A stretch of 64,000 nt of DNA from contig NZ_CP049780.1 in NCBI RefSeq assembly GCF_011193355.1, forward strand, positions 3,671,085-3,735,084, read 5' to 3'. The translations under genes were made by a program, and so were the position numbers. The notes below the pieces were generated by a model. That model made no database searches, had not been told where the DNA came from, and saw only the letters and a program-made list of their open reading frames with translations. Positions 8,593-16,962 of this stretch are shown one piece after another (the stretch's first letter is position 1; the number at the start of each line of letters is the position of its first letter). Origin of the DNA: Streptomyces sp. JB150 (GTDB lineage Bacteria; Actinomycetota; Actinomycetes; Streptomycetales; Streptomycetaceae).

Positions 8593-9139
8593 CCAGGTCG
8601 TCGAAGGCGTCCGCGAAGTCCAGGTCCGGCATGGCGGCCACCGCGGGGGCGGTGACGCGCGTAGCGAAATCGTCGCGGCGCCGCCCGGCATCGGGATCAT
8701 GGACATCCGCGTGGACCACGACCCATACGGTGACCTCGCCGCGGATGTCGTCCCGGACCCCCCAGTCGTCGGCCAGGGCGGTAATGATGTTGAGCCCGCG
8801 GCCTCCGTGGGCCGTGACCGACGGGGTGGCCGGGGCGGGGCGGGTCGGGCCGCCGCCGTCCGTCACCTCGACGACCAGCCGGCCGCAGGGGTCGACCCGC
8901 CAGGCGGCCCGTACGTCACCGTCCCCGGCGAGCGCGTTGCCCAGGGGGCGGCCGTGTTTGCACGCGTTGCTCAGCAGTTCGGAAAGGATCAGTACGGCAT
9001 CGTCGATGACCGGTTCGGCCACGCCACCTCTGCGCAGCTGATCGCGCATCCGGTGCCTCGCCTCACCCACGCCCGCAGGGCCATGGGGTACGGCCATGCT
9101 CGACGACGTGGGCACTTCCTGTGCCACCACCAACGCCAC
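8588..9139 (-). CDS. GHKL-type ATP-binding regulatory protein
   Basis: This is a second stand-alone HATPase_c protein of the RsbW type (183 residues from the chosen start). The N-box is SELLSNACKHG, the G1 box EVTDGGGPTRP and the G2 region HGGRGLNIITALADDWGVR. An acidic tail (DLDFADAFDDLD) ends the protein. The GTG at 9139 is preferred because AAGGAGG lies 8 bases upstream; GTG 9226 or TTG 9232 would add about 30 residues without a ribosome binding site. It probably acts as an anti-sigma factor or kinase. No antagonist or sigma gene is adjacent. Confidence 0.85.
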   Translation of the reverse strand: MALVVAQEVPTSSSMAVPHGPAGVGEARHRMRDQLRRGGVAEPVIDDAVLILSELLSNACKHGRPLGNALAGDGDVRAAWRVDPCGRLVVEVTDGGGPTRPAPATPSVTAHGGRGLNIITALADDWGVRDDIRGEVTVWVVVHADVHDPDAGRRRDDFATRVTAPAVAAMPDLDFADAFDDLD

Positions 9140-9310
9140 CCCCGAGACCTCCTTCGCCCCACGCCACGGTGTGGATGCCCCATTGGCCTGTACTGGAAAC
9201 CGGCCGGTTCCCGTCCGGTGACGCACTCGCAACGATCGAACACGAACCGAACGCGCCGGAGCACTCCCTGTGACGGCGCTCCCGTGACCGCGTCCCGACG
9301 CGCGTCCCGG

Positions 9311-10138
9311 TCAGCGGCCGAGCCGGTGCAGCACCGCGCGGGGACGGTTGGTGATGATCGCGTCCACCCCCAGCTCGACGCAGAGGTCGATGTCGTCCGG
9401 CTCGTTCACGGTCCAGACGTGCACCTGGTGCCCGGCCTGCCGCAGCCGCTCGACGTGGGCCGGATGGTTGCGGACGATCCGGATCGAGGGGCCGGCGATC
9501 CGGACCCCCGCGGGCAGCCGCCCGTCGCGCAGCCGGGGCGAGGCGAACTGCATCAGATAGACGGTCGGCAGCGTCGGGGAGGCGGCCTGCACGCGGTGCA
9601 ACGAGCGCGCCGAGAAGCTCATCACGCGCACCGGCGAGTCCTCCGGGGTCACCGGGGCGTCCAGGCCGAAGCGCTTCAGGAGCACCAGCAGCCGCTCCTC
9701 GACCTGACCGGCCCACCGCGTGGGGTGCTTGGTCTCGATGGCCAGCTCCACGCGGCGCCCGGCGTCGGCGACCAGCTCCAGCAGCCGCTCCAGGGTCAGC
9801 ACGGAGGTCTCGGCGGGGTCCTCGGGGCGGTGCTCCCAGTCCGGGTCCTCGTCCCGCGCGCGTCCCGCGGGGGTCTTCTTCCAGGAGCCGAAGTCCAGCG
9901 CGGCGAGATCGGCGAGCTCCAGGGCGGAGACGGCTCCGCGGCCGTTCGACGTACGGTTGACCCGGCGGTCGTGCACACAGACGAGGTGGCCGTCCGCGGT
10001 CAGCCGGACATCGCATTCGAGGGCGTCGGCCCCGTCCTCGATCGCCTTCCTGTACGCGGCCAGGGTGTGCTCGGGAGCCTCCTCGGAGGCCCCGCGGTGG
10101 GCGACGACTTGAATCCGGTGCTGCCGTGCAGGGGTCAC
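9311..10138 (-). CDS. Glycerophosphodiester phosphodiesterase
   Basis: The 275-residue protein is of the GDPD family, TIM-barrel enzymes that hydrolyse glycerophosphodiesters to glycerol-3-phosphate and an alcohol. The catalytic motifs are clear: VVAHRGASEEAPEHTLAAY, ALECDVRLTADGHLVCVHD (metal-binding Glu/Asp and the second catalytic His), and later AIETKHP and VWTVNEPDD. No signal peptide is seen, so it is likely cytosolic. The GTG at 10138 gives the canonical short N-terminus VTPARQHRIQVVAHRG; frames further upstream run into the divergent promoter. It is transcribed divergently from the HtrA-type protease gene. Confidence 0.92.
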   Translation of the reverse strand: MTPARQHRIQVVAHRGASEEAPEHTLAAYRKAIEDGADALECDVRLTADGHLVCVHDRRVNRTSNGRGAVSALELADLAALDFGSWKKTPAGRARDEDPDWEHRPEDPAETSVLTLERLLELVADAGRRVELAIETKHPTRWAGQVEERLLVLLKRFGLDAPVTPEDSPVRVMSFSARSLHRVQAASPTLPTVYLMQFASPRLRDGRLPAGVRIAGPSIRIVRNHPAHVERLRQAGHQVHVWTVNEPDDIDLCVELGVDAIITNRPRAVLHRLGR

Positions 10139-10362
10139 CGCGTCATGGTGCCACCGGCACGGGGTAGCCGTCGGACCGGTGAGGCTTTCAGGGTGCCCGG
10201 GATACGGCGCTTGCAGCTGAAAAATCCTATATAAAGAGTGACCGTGGACGCACAGGCACCGCTTATGGTGCCCTGACGGGCCGTGGGAAAAGCTGACGGC
10301 ATACGAACGGCACACCAGAAGAACCGGCACAGCTGCGTGACCGAGGATCGAGGAGAAGAGCT
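10139..10362. promoter_or_regulatory. Divergent promoter region, GDPD and HtrA-type protease
   Basis: The AT-rich core at about 10218-10240 contains CCTATATAAAGAG, a plausible -10 element in otherwise GC-rich DNA. It sits about 130 bases upstream of the protease start. No clear operator palindrome is visible. Confidence 0.4.
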
Positions 10363-11853
10363 GTGAGCACCGAGAACGAGGGCACTGCGGTACCCCCGGC
10401 CCCGTCCGCACCTCCCGTGCCGGTGGACACCCCCGCAGCCTCCCCCCAGGCGGACACGGCCATGCCCTCCGGCCCGCCCGCGCCACCCGAACAGCCCTCG
10501 GCGCACGCCCCCTCCCCCACCACTGCGGAGGGTGGCGTTCCGCACGCGGGCGGCTCCGCGTACGGCGCGCCCGCCGGCTCCGGACCGGCCCCCGACAGCG
10601 GCTGGCCGCCTCCGCCCCCGCCGGGCGGCCCCGCTCAGGGCCCGGCCACTGCGGTGTACGGCGCCGACGGCCCCGGCGGTGCCGGTCCGGGCGCCCCGTG
10701 GGGAGCGGCGTACCAGCAGCCCTCGGCACCCGCGCCGAAGCGCGGCCGCGGCGGCCTGGTCGCCGCGGTCCTCGTGGCCGCGCTGGTCGCGGGCGGCCTG
10801 GGCGGCGGCCTCGGCTACACGCTGGCCAGGAACGACGACAGCTCCGGCTCCACGACCGTCTCCTCCGCCGACAGCGGCGGCGACTTCAAGCGCGACCCGG
10901 GCACGGTCGCGGCCGTGGCCGCCCAGGCGCTGCCCAGCACGGTCACCATCGAGGCGGAGAGCAGCAGCGGCGAGGGGGGCACCGGCACCGGTTTCGTCTT
11001 CGACACCCAGGGCCACATCGTCACCAACAACCACGTCGTCGCGGACGCGGTCGACGGCGGCAGGCTGACCGCCACCTTCCCGAGCGGCAAGAAGTACGAC
11101 GCCGAGGTCGTCGGCAACGCGCAGGGCTACGACGTGGCGGTGATCAAACTCAAGAGCGCCCCCTCGGGCCTGAAGCCGCTCACCCTCGGCAACTCCGACA
11201 AGGTGGCCGTCGGCGACGCCACGATCGCCATCGGCGCCCCCTTCGGCCTGTCCAACACGGTGACCACCGGCATCATCAGCGCCAAGAACCGCCCGGTGGC
11301 CTCCAGCGACGGCACCGGCAGCCAGGCCTCCTACATGAGCGCCCTGCAGACCGACGCCTCCATCAACCCCGGCAACTCCGGCGGCCCGCTGCTGGACGCC
11401 AAGGGCAATGTCATCGGCATCAACTCCGCGATCCAGTCCGCGGGCAACGGCTTCGGCGGCACCAGCCAGTCCGGTTCGATCGGCCTCGGCTTCGCCATCC
11501 CGATCAACCAGGCTAAGTACGTCGCCCAGGAGCTGATCCGCACCGGCAAGCCCGTCTACGCCAAGATCGGCGCCTCCGTCTCCCTGGAGGACACCACCGA
11601 CGGCGCCAAGATCACCGACACCGGCGCCGGCGGCTCCGAGCCGGTCGAGCAGGGCGGCCCCGCAGACAAGGCGGGCCTGCAGCCGGGCGACGTCATCACC
11701 AAGCTGGACGACACGGTGATCGACAGCGGTCCCACCCTGATCGGCGAGATCTGGACCCACAAGCCGGGCGACCGGGTCACCATCACCTACGAGCGCGACG
11801 GCAAGACCCGCACCGTCGAACTGACCCTGGGATCACGCGTGGGCGACAGCTGA
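10363..11853 (+). CDS. Membrane-anchored HtrA/DegP-type serine protease with PDZ domain
   Basis: This 496-residue S1C protease probably acts in extracytoplasmic protein quality control. Residues 1-125 are a Pro/Ala/Gly-rich cytosolic tail, 130-152 a TM anchor (LVAAVLVAALVAGGLGGGLGYTL), about 190-395 the trypsin-like domain and the last 95 or so residues a PDZ domain. The catalytic triad is visible: His224 (VTNNHVV), Asp257 (GYDVAVIKL) and Ser339 (NPGNSGGPLLD). The PDZ region contains ADKAGLQPGDVITKLDD. A GTG start follows a GAGGAG ribosome binding site. The gene appears monocistronic. Confidence 0.95.
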   Translation: MSTENEGTAVPPAPSAPPVPVDTPAASPQADTAMPSGPPAPPEQPSAHAPSPTTAEGGVPHAGGSAYGAPAGSGPAPDSGWPPPPPPGGPAQGPATAVYGADGPGGAGPGAPWGAAYQQPSAPAPKRGRGGLVAAVLVAALVAGGLGGGLGYTLARNDDSSGSTTVSSADSGGDFKRDPGTVAAVAAQALPSTVTIEAESSSGEGGTGTGFVFDTQGHIVTNNHVVADAVDGGRLTATFPSGKKYDAEVVGNAQGYDVAVIKLKSAPSGLKPLTLGNSDKVAVGDATIAIGAPFGLSNTVTTGIISAKNRPVASSDGTGSQASYMSALQTDASINPGNSGGPLLDAKGNVIGINSAIQSAGNGFGGTSQSGSIGLGFAIPINQAKYVAQELIRTGKPVYAKIGASVSLEDTTDGAKITDTGAGGSEPVEQGGPADKAGLQPGDVITKLDDTVIDSGPTLIGEIWTHKPGDRVTITYERDGKTRTVELTLGSRVGDS

Positions 11854-12114
11854 CGCGGCGCCCCTACCGCACCGAGCCGATGAGCCGATGTGCCGGAGCC
11901 ACTCCGGCGCGTCGGCTCTCGCCGTCTTCGGCTCCCGCCGTTCCTCGGCTCCCGCCGTCTCGCGGCGCCCGCCGTTCCAGCCCTGGGGCCTCCGGATGCT
12001 CGTACCACTCGTCCCTCCGTGAACAGTCGCAACCCGCGATAGCCTCTGACGCGCGCACACCAAAGACAACCGGAACGACCCTTGACCGATGACGGCAACG
12101 GGGGGAGCGGACCC
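11854..12114 (+). other. Intergenic region upstream of the WXG-like cluster
   Basis: The left part carries repeated CGGCTCCCGCCGT words (about 11930-11980). The right part is less GC-rich (GATAGCCTCTGACGCG, about 12039-12054) and probably holds the promoter of the following cluster. No strong terminator is obvious. Confidence 0.35.
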
Positions 12115-12591
12115 ATGGCGTGGGACGAGTGGGAGCAGCTGAAGCATCAGACTGCGGACCGTCACTCGACGCAGATGCAACTGAACCAGGCACCTGCGGC
12201 GGGCACGGGTCCCGGTGGGAAACCCGACCTGGTGGTGCAGCAGGACGACCTCGGTGCCGTGGGACACGCGGCGTTCGTCCTGCAGGGCGACCTGGAGAAG
12301 AAGGTCGACATCGCCGGGGCCGGCATGAACTCCGACCACGCCGGCTCGACGCACCAGGCGGCGTCGGAGCTGTCCCGGTCGAACTTCACCATGGGCGGCG
12401 AGCTGATGACGACGCTGACCGTCTGGGAGAGCCAGGTGAAGGCGGTGCGCCAGGCGTTCGCCCACATCTCCAACCACCTCGACTACAGCAAGAAGCTGCA
12501 CGCCAACGACGACGCCAAGATCGGCGCGGTGATCAAGAGCCGCGACGACTCCGCCCTGCCCGCTTCCGAGCTCAGCAAGTACTTCACATAG
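12115..12591 (+). CDS. WXG100-like helical protein of a secretion-associated cluster
   Basis: The 158-residue protein is predicted almost entirely helical, with no signal peptide and no Cys. It contains GGELMTTLTVWESQVKAVRQAFAHISNHL, resembling helical-hairpin proteins linked to type VII (ESX-like) secretion, but the classic WxG turn is absent. ATG 12115 follows GGGGGGAGCGG; a TTG at 12082 is an upstream alternative. The next gene starts 15 bases after the stop, so the two are almost certainly co-transcribed. The role as a partner of the large DUF6571-type protein is inferred from position. Confidence 0.7.
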   Translation: MAWDEWEQLKHQTADRHSTQMQLNQAPAAGTGPGGKPDLVVQQDDLGAVGHAAFVLQGDLEKKVDIAGAGMNSDHAGSTHQAASELSRSNFTMGGELMTTLTVWESQVKAVRQAFAHISNHLDYSKKLHANDDAKIGAVIKSRDDSALPASELSKYFT

Positions 12592-12606
12592 CGGGGAGGC
12601 CGTGGA

Positions 12607-14931
12607 ATGTCGCTCACCTACCACGACCTCATGCAGGTCGACCTCGGCAAGCTCGCCACGGCCGTGTCCGACTGGAAGAAGGCCGTCGACAACCTCAAGC
12701 AGCTGGAGACCGACGCCCGGGACGGCCTGCAAAAGAAGGCCGCCGAAGCGCGCTGGGAAGGCGTGAACGCCGGCGTCACCCGGGAGTTCGTGAACAAGAG
12801 CGCCAAGGAGCTGGCGGACCTCCAGGTGGAGGCCAACGGCATCTACAAGGTCCTGGACGACGCGCACCGCGAGCTGGAGTCCCTGCAGAAGAGCGTGCGC
12901 ACCCTCACCGCGCAGGCCAAGGAGAAGGGCTACACCGTCCGGGACAACGGCGACGGCACGGTCAGCGTCGACGCCCACGTCATGCCGGGCACCAGCCCGA
13001 AGGACGACAAGAACCTCGAGGAACGGCAGCGCTACGCCGACTCGATCACCACCAAGGTCTCCCACGCCAACGACATCGACGTCTCGGCCAAGCTGGCCCT
13101 GTCGCGCACCCACGGCAACGACCCGTACAACGCCGGCCACGCGAAGTACGACTCGCTCAACGACGCCCAGGTCGAGCGGGCCCTGGAACTCGCGAAGAAG
13201 CGCGAGAACATGAGCGACCAGGAACTCGCCGAGCTGAACCGGCTGCTGCGCCACAACGGCCGCGAGGTGGACGGCGAGTTCGCCACCGAGTTCTTCCAGG
13301 GCCTCGGCGGGCCCCGGCAGACGCTCGAGTTCTACGGCGCCCTGTCGATCGACGGGACCGACGGGGAGAGCAAGACGCGGCTGGCCGGAGTGCAGGACCT
13401 CCAGAAGTACCTGGGCCACGCCCTGGCCAACGCCACCGACCCCTACACCCCGCAGAGCCTCAAGGGCGACCGTCAGCATCTGCCGACGTGGTGGGGCGCG
13501 GAGTTCCGCAAACTGGGCACCCAGGAGATCGAGTGGGAGCGCGGCATGTTCAGCCGCCCCTACGGCTACCAGGTGCTCGGCGGCCTGCTCCGCTACGGCA
13601 ACTACGACCCCACGTTCCTCACGCCCATCGCGGAGCACGTCACGCAGCTGCATCAGGACAATCCGCACCGCTTCGTGGCGAACAAGCCAGAGGGCAGCGA
13701 CGACGGTTTCGGATTCAACCCCTCCGGGAAGCTTGGCACTGGCAACGACCCGCTGAACAGCGTGCTGGAGGCCCTTGGACACAGTCCTGAGGCAGCCGAG
13801 CAATTCTTCACGCAGCCGCCCACGGCGTACAACGAGGACGGCACGATCAAGTCCGGGGAGAAGACGGACTTCAAGTCCTACCTCGACCTCTTCACGAACA
13901 AGGACTTCGAGTGGACGGTCGACACGAACGCCGCCAATGTCCTGGCGGATGAGGAGGCGACGAAGAAGGCTCTCAACTTCGGGCCTGCCGCCCTCGGCCA
14001 CGCGCTGGAGGCGGCGACGACAGGTCGTCCGTACGACAGCAACACCGCGGACCCGTCGATCAAGCACAGCGAAGCGCAGGCCAAGCTGGTCCACGACATC
14101 GTGGAGAAGTTCGCGGCGCATCCGGACTTGCTGACGCACAACATGAACGGAGAGCTGGAGGAGGAAGAGACCGGGCCGCTTTATGCGCTGCGGGACAGCC
14201 TGGGGCATATCTCGGCGGATTACATGGGCGACTTCCAGCGGATGGTGTACCAGGAGCCAGGCGACAGCAGACTCTTCCCAGTCAATGGCGCAGCTGCCAA
14301 CCTGGATCCCGGAAATGCTCAGAAGTTCCTCGGTCTGGTCGGGCAGGATCCGGACGCGTACAGCGCCATCACTGCCGCGCAGCAGGCATACACCGCGAAC
14401 GTGGTTCACGCTTTTCTGGAAGCGGAGGGGAAGGGACTCAGCCCAGAAGACAGCGCCCGCGTCGCCCATCTGGTTGCGCCGGGTGCTGCCATTGCCGGAG
14501 TTATGAGCAACGCGCGGGCTGACGCGATCTACGACTACCATACTGCCGATGACAAGGCTTTTAACGATGCCGCGGCAGACAACGCTAAGTGGGTGAACCG
14601 GATTGTAGGCCTGGGGACGGGAGCCATTCCCGCACCCTTCTCCGTCGTGGGAGAACCCATCAACTGGGTTGCGGAGGATGTATCCGAAAGCATCGTGGAG
14701 AGCGTGAAGCAGGACACCACCACTGAAGCTGAACACGCCGCCGGTGCGGATTACTCGAAGGGGCGGACCGCTGTGTTGGATGCATCAGCGGCAGCCGTTG
14801 CCAGCTACTTCGACCGCCATGGGGGCATCGACCCGAAAACGAGAGAGAGCATCGATCTAGGGGTTCGCACTCAAGCGGGTGTGAGCCATAGCGAGGGTGC
14901 TCAGTGGAACTCCTCGGGAGACGGAACGTGA
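12607..14931 (+). CDS. Large WXG-domain DUF6571-type protein
   Basis: The 774-residue product starts with a WXG100-like helical hairpin (residues 1-110) with Trp50-Glu51-Gly52 at the turn (AARWEGVNAG). It continues with a large helical region resembling DUF6571, a family known from Streptomyces type VII-associated loci. There is no signal peptide or obvious catalytic motif. Base composition changes inside the gene: up to about 13,690 codons end almost always in G or C, whereas the remainder has many A/T-ending codons (ATTGTAGGC, TTTAACGAT, CATACTGCC). The stop overlaps the start of the next gene. The C-terminal half may be a variable effector-like module acquired by recombination; that is inference. 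Confidence 0.75.
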   Translation: MSLTYHDLMQVDLGKLATAVSDWKKAVDNLKQLETDARDGLQKKAAEARWEGVNAGVTREFVNKSAKELADLQVEANGIYKVLDDAHRELESLQKSVRTLTAQAKEKGYTVRDNGDGTVSVDAHVMPGTSPKDDKNLEERQRYADSITTKVSHANDIDVSAKLALSRTHGNDPYNAGHAKYDSLNDAQVERALELAKKRENMSDQELAELNRLLRHNGREVDGEFATEFFQGLGGPRQTLEFYGALSIDGTDGESKTRLAGVQDLQKYLGHALANATDPYTPQSLKGDRQHLPTWWGAEFRKLGTQEIEWERGMFSRPYGYQVLGGLLRYGNYDPTFLTPIAEHVTQLHQDNPHRFVANKPEGSDDGFGFNPSGKLGTGNDPLNSVLEALGHSPEAAEQFFTQPPTAYNEDGTIKSGEKTDFKSYLDLFTNKDFEWTVDTNAANVLADEEATKKALNFGPAALGHALEAATTGRPYDSNTADPSIKHSEAQAKLVHDIVEKFAAHPDLLTHNMNGELEEEETGPLYALRDSLGHISADYMGDFQRMVYQEPGDSRLFPVNGAAANLDPGNAQKFLGLVGQDPDAYSAITAAQQAYTANVVHAFLEAEGKGLSPEDSARVAHLVAPGAAIAGVMSNARADAIYDYHTADDKAFNDAAADNAKWVNRIVGLGTGAIPAPFSVVGEPINWVAEDVSESIVESVKQDTTTEAEHAAGADYSKGRTAVLDASAAAVASYFDRHGGIDPKTRESIDLGVRTQAGVSHSEGAQWNSSGDGT

Positions 14932-15458
14932 GGCACCTCCAACGCTCGGCCCGCCTGCTCATCGCAGCTTTTCTCGCGGCTGCTCTTGCCGCGTGCGGCT
15001 CGTCGGATGATGAGGGGCTCTCGTATCCCGTCCCGGACAATATGTGTGGCATTCCCGTCGACAAAGACGTGCTGGAATCTCTGCTCGACGACGGTGACAA
15101 GCTGGAGCAGGACACTGGTGGCGATACACTCGCGGAAGGCCAGTTCTGCCACATGTATGTGGACGGGAACGACTCCGTGGTGAGTGACGCCGACTGGCGT
15201 GAGAGTGGATACGAGCTGCGCGACCTCTTCGAGTTCTACGATGTGAAGGGTCTGCGCTACTTCAAGGGCGGTAGATACGCATCCTGGAACTTTGGGGTGG
15301 CAACCGTCATTCCGTGCCCTGGAGTCAGCGAGGAAGGTGACGTGCTGTCCGTCGAGGTCAACGACATCAGATGGAACCGTAAGTCGCAAGCCCAGCTGGA
15401 GAAGCTCGTCCCGGCCTACTTCGACGCCTACAAGAAGAAGCTCCGCTGCCCGGCCTGA
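14928..15458 (+). CDS. Small lipoprotein, hypothetical
   Basis: The 176-residue product has a short basic start (RHLQRSARLL), a hydrophobic core and a lipobox (AALAAC), so the mature protein is anchored by lipidated Cys outside the membrane. The mature part is acidic with four further Cys (MCGIP, FCHMY, IPCPG, LRCPA), suggesting two disulfides. The GTG at 14928 overlaps the previous gene's TGA as GTGA and is preceded by GGGAG, indicating translational coupling. Codon use is as relaxed as in the 3' half of the upstream gene. It may be an accessory or immunity-like partner of that protein; no family is recognised. Confidence 0.75.
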   Translation: MRHLQRSARLLIAAFLAAALAACGSSDDEGLSYPVPDNMCGIPVDKDVLESLLDDGDKLEQDTGGDTLAEGQFCHMYVDGNDSVVSDADWRESGYELRDLFEFYDVKGLRYFKGGRYASWNFGVATVIPCPGVSEEGDVLSVEVNDIRWNRKSQAQLEKLVPAYFDAYKKKLRCPA

Positions 15459-15556
15459 CGGTCACGCCCGGCCTGATCTTGTACGGGCCTCGGCCCCCCG
15501 CGCGAGGCCCGGGGCCGGTACGCTGTACCCGCTCCGTCCCTGGTGGCCGGAGCGGA

Positions 15557-15646
15557 GGTGGGTTGCCCGAGCGGCCTAAGGGAACGGTCTTGAAAACCGT
15601 CGTGGCAGCGATGTCACCGTGGGTTCAAATCCCACACCCACCGCCA
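15557..15646 (+). tRNA. tRNA-Ser(UGA)
   Basis: The acceptor arms GGTGGGT and ACCCACC pair, the anticodon loop is CTTGAAA giving anticodon UGA, a long variable arm typical of serine tRNA follows, and the T-arm is GTGGG-TTCAAAT-CCCAC. A 3' CCA is encoded at 15644-15646. Confidence 0.95.
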
Positions 15647-15719
15647 GGTGTCCGAAGGGGCGCTCCGTCACGGGGCGCCCCTTCGGCGTGCGGGGCTGGG
15701 TCCTCGCCCCGCTCCCTCG

Positions 15720-16586
15720 TCACCGGCGCCCCCTCGTCAGCCGCGCCGCCGAGGCGATCGTCGCGCGGGCCTCGCGTTCGGTGAGGCCGGTGGTGCGGGC
15801 CGCGTCGACGAGGGGGGCGACCAGGTCGGGGCCGATGCCGTTCTCGTAGGCGCGGCAGGCGGCCCAGAAGAGGCGGGTGTTGCGCTGTCCCCGGTGTGCG
15901 GCGAGGACGAACTGGACCAGGCCGTGGCCGTGGCCGCCGGGCGAGGGGGAGGAGCGTGCGGCGGTGCGCGGGGGTGGCAGCAGCAGGCGCAGAAGGGCGG
16001 GCGGGCACGGGGCCGGGGGCAGGTGTGCGGTGCCGGGGGCCGTGCCGTACACGCCGTGTTCGGTGCGGGAGCCGGGGCCGACGAGGTAGCCGCCGGCGCC
16101 CCGGACGTCGATGCCGGGGGCGAGGCGGCCGGCGGAGTTCGGGACGACGACGTCCGGGGGGCCGGTCAGCCAGAGGTGACGGCCGCCGCTCGGGGTGGTG
16201 ACGACGACCGTGGGCGGGATCGTGAAGAGGTGCCGCAGGGCGAGTTCGCGCAGGGCCGCCGAGGCGTCCGTGTCCGACTTGGTGTCCAGGTCGATGCCGA
16301 TCAGGTGGTGCGGGGGCAGTCCGCAGGCGATGCCGTAGCCGGTGGCCCAGGGGGCGGCGGCGAAGAGGGCGCGGACGCGGTCGGGGTCGGCCGAGGCGTC
16401 GTACACGCCGTGGCCGAAGCGGCCGCACTCGCCGTGGCAGGGCAGCGGCACGGGGTCGAGGCGGTGGGGTGAGCGCAGGGCCGGCAGTTTCGTCCGGGAC
16501 AGGGGGATGACGGCCAGTCCGCGTTCGGCGGCGGACAGGGCGTGGGCGAGGGCCAGGGTCGTGGCCTGCCGGTCGATGGTGGCCAT
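15720..16586 (-). CDS. Bifunctional DNA primase/polymerase (Prim-Pol) domain protein
   Basis: The 288-residue protein has an intact Prim-Pol core: an N-terminal helix (ALSAAERGLAVIPLSRTKLPAL), a Cys/His cluster (CHGECGRFGHGVYDA), the metal-binding DxD (LIGIDLDTKSDTD), SGGRHLWL, and GIDVRGAGGYLVGPGS. A C-terminal helical part (GQRNTRLFWAACRAYENG) follows. Such proteins initiate replication in some integrative elements, and related solitary copies occur in Streptomyces chromosomes. It converges on tRNA-Ser(UGA), 73 bases away, but no integrase, excisionase or transfer gene is present. The start at 16586 (MATIDRQ) has only a weak ribosome binding site. Confidence 0.82.
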   Translation of the reverse strand: MATIDRQATTLALAHALSAAERGLAVIPLSRTKLPALRSPHRLDPVPLPCHGECGRFGHGVYDASADPDRVRALFAAAPWATGYGIACGLPPHHLIGIDLDTKSDTDASAALRELALRHLFTIPPTVVVTTPSGGRHLWLTGPPDVVVPNSAGRLAPGIDVRGAGGYLVGPGSRTEHGVYGTAPGTAHLPPAPCPPALLRLLLPPPRTAARSSPSPGGHGHGLVQFVLAAHRGQRNTRLFWAACRAYENGIGPDLVAPLVDAARTTGLTEREARATIASAARLTRGRR

Positions 16587-16962
16587 GACTTTATGTTCGT
16601 ACGCATGTTCGAAAAAGGGAAGAGGTGACGGGCGCGGCACGCCGGACGGGACGGATTGGCCGAAAACCTGCCGGAACGCTGCACCCCTTGCGCCGCTTGG
16701 GACCGAGTCGCCCCACCCGCCCCGGCTCGTCGCCGTGATCAAGGAAAGGTGGCGAAAGGGGTTTATCGACTTGTCCTCACGCTTGAGGGCGAAATACGGC
16801 TTCTGGGATGGTTCGCCGGGGATTCGGTGGGCAACTCTGATCACGCGACGTCGTGCACAGCACCGAGGTGGTCGGCCAACTGCCTTCGAGCAAACCGTAC
16901 TTACGCACACCACGGCCTCCGGGCCGGTGCGACATTTGCTTCTGCTTCTGGGAGGAACCAAC
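16587..16962. promoter_or_regulatory. Divergent upstream region of Prim-Pol and small secreted protein genes
   Basis: This 376-base non-coding stretch is relatively AT-rich in its middle (about 16740-16820, GGTTTATCGACTTG, GCGAAATACGGC), consistent with promoters. CCTCACGCTTGAGG near 16777-16790 is a short imperfect palindrome. A frame open through the region has no start with a ribosome binding site. Confidence 0.35.

Noticed and set aside
15557..16586. tRNA-Ser(UGA) plus Prim-Pol as an integrated AICE
   Set aside because: No integrase, excisionase, transfer gene or duplicated tRNA 3' end is visible; only the Prim-Pol gene remains.
16741..16962. Coding extension upstream of the small secreted protein
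   Set aside because: The frame is open but has no ribosome binding site, and the ATG at 16963 has GGAGGA and begins a proper signal peptide.
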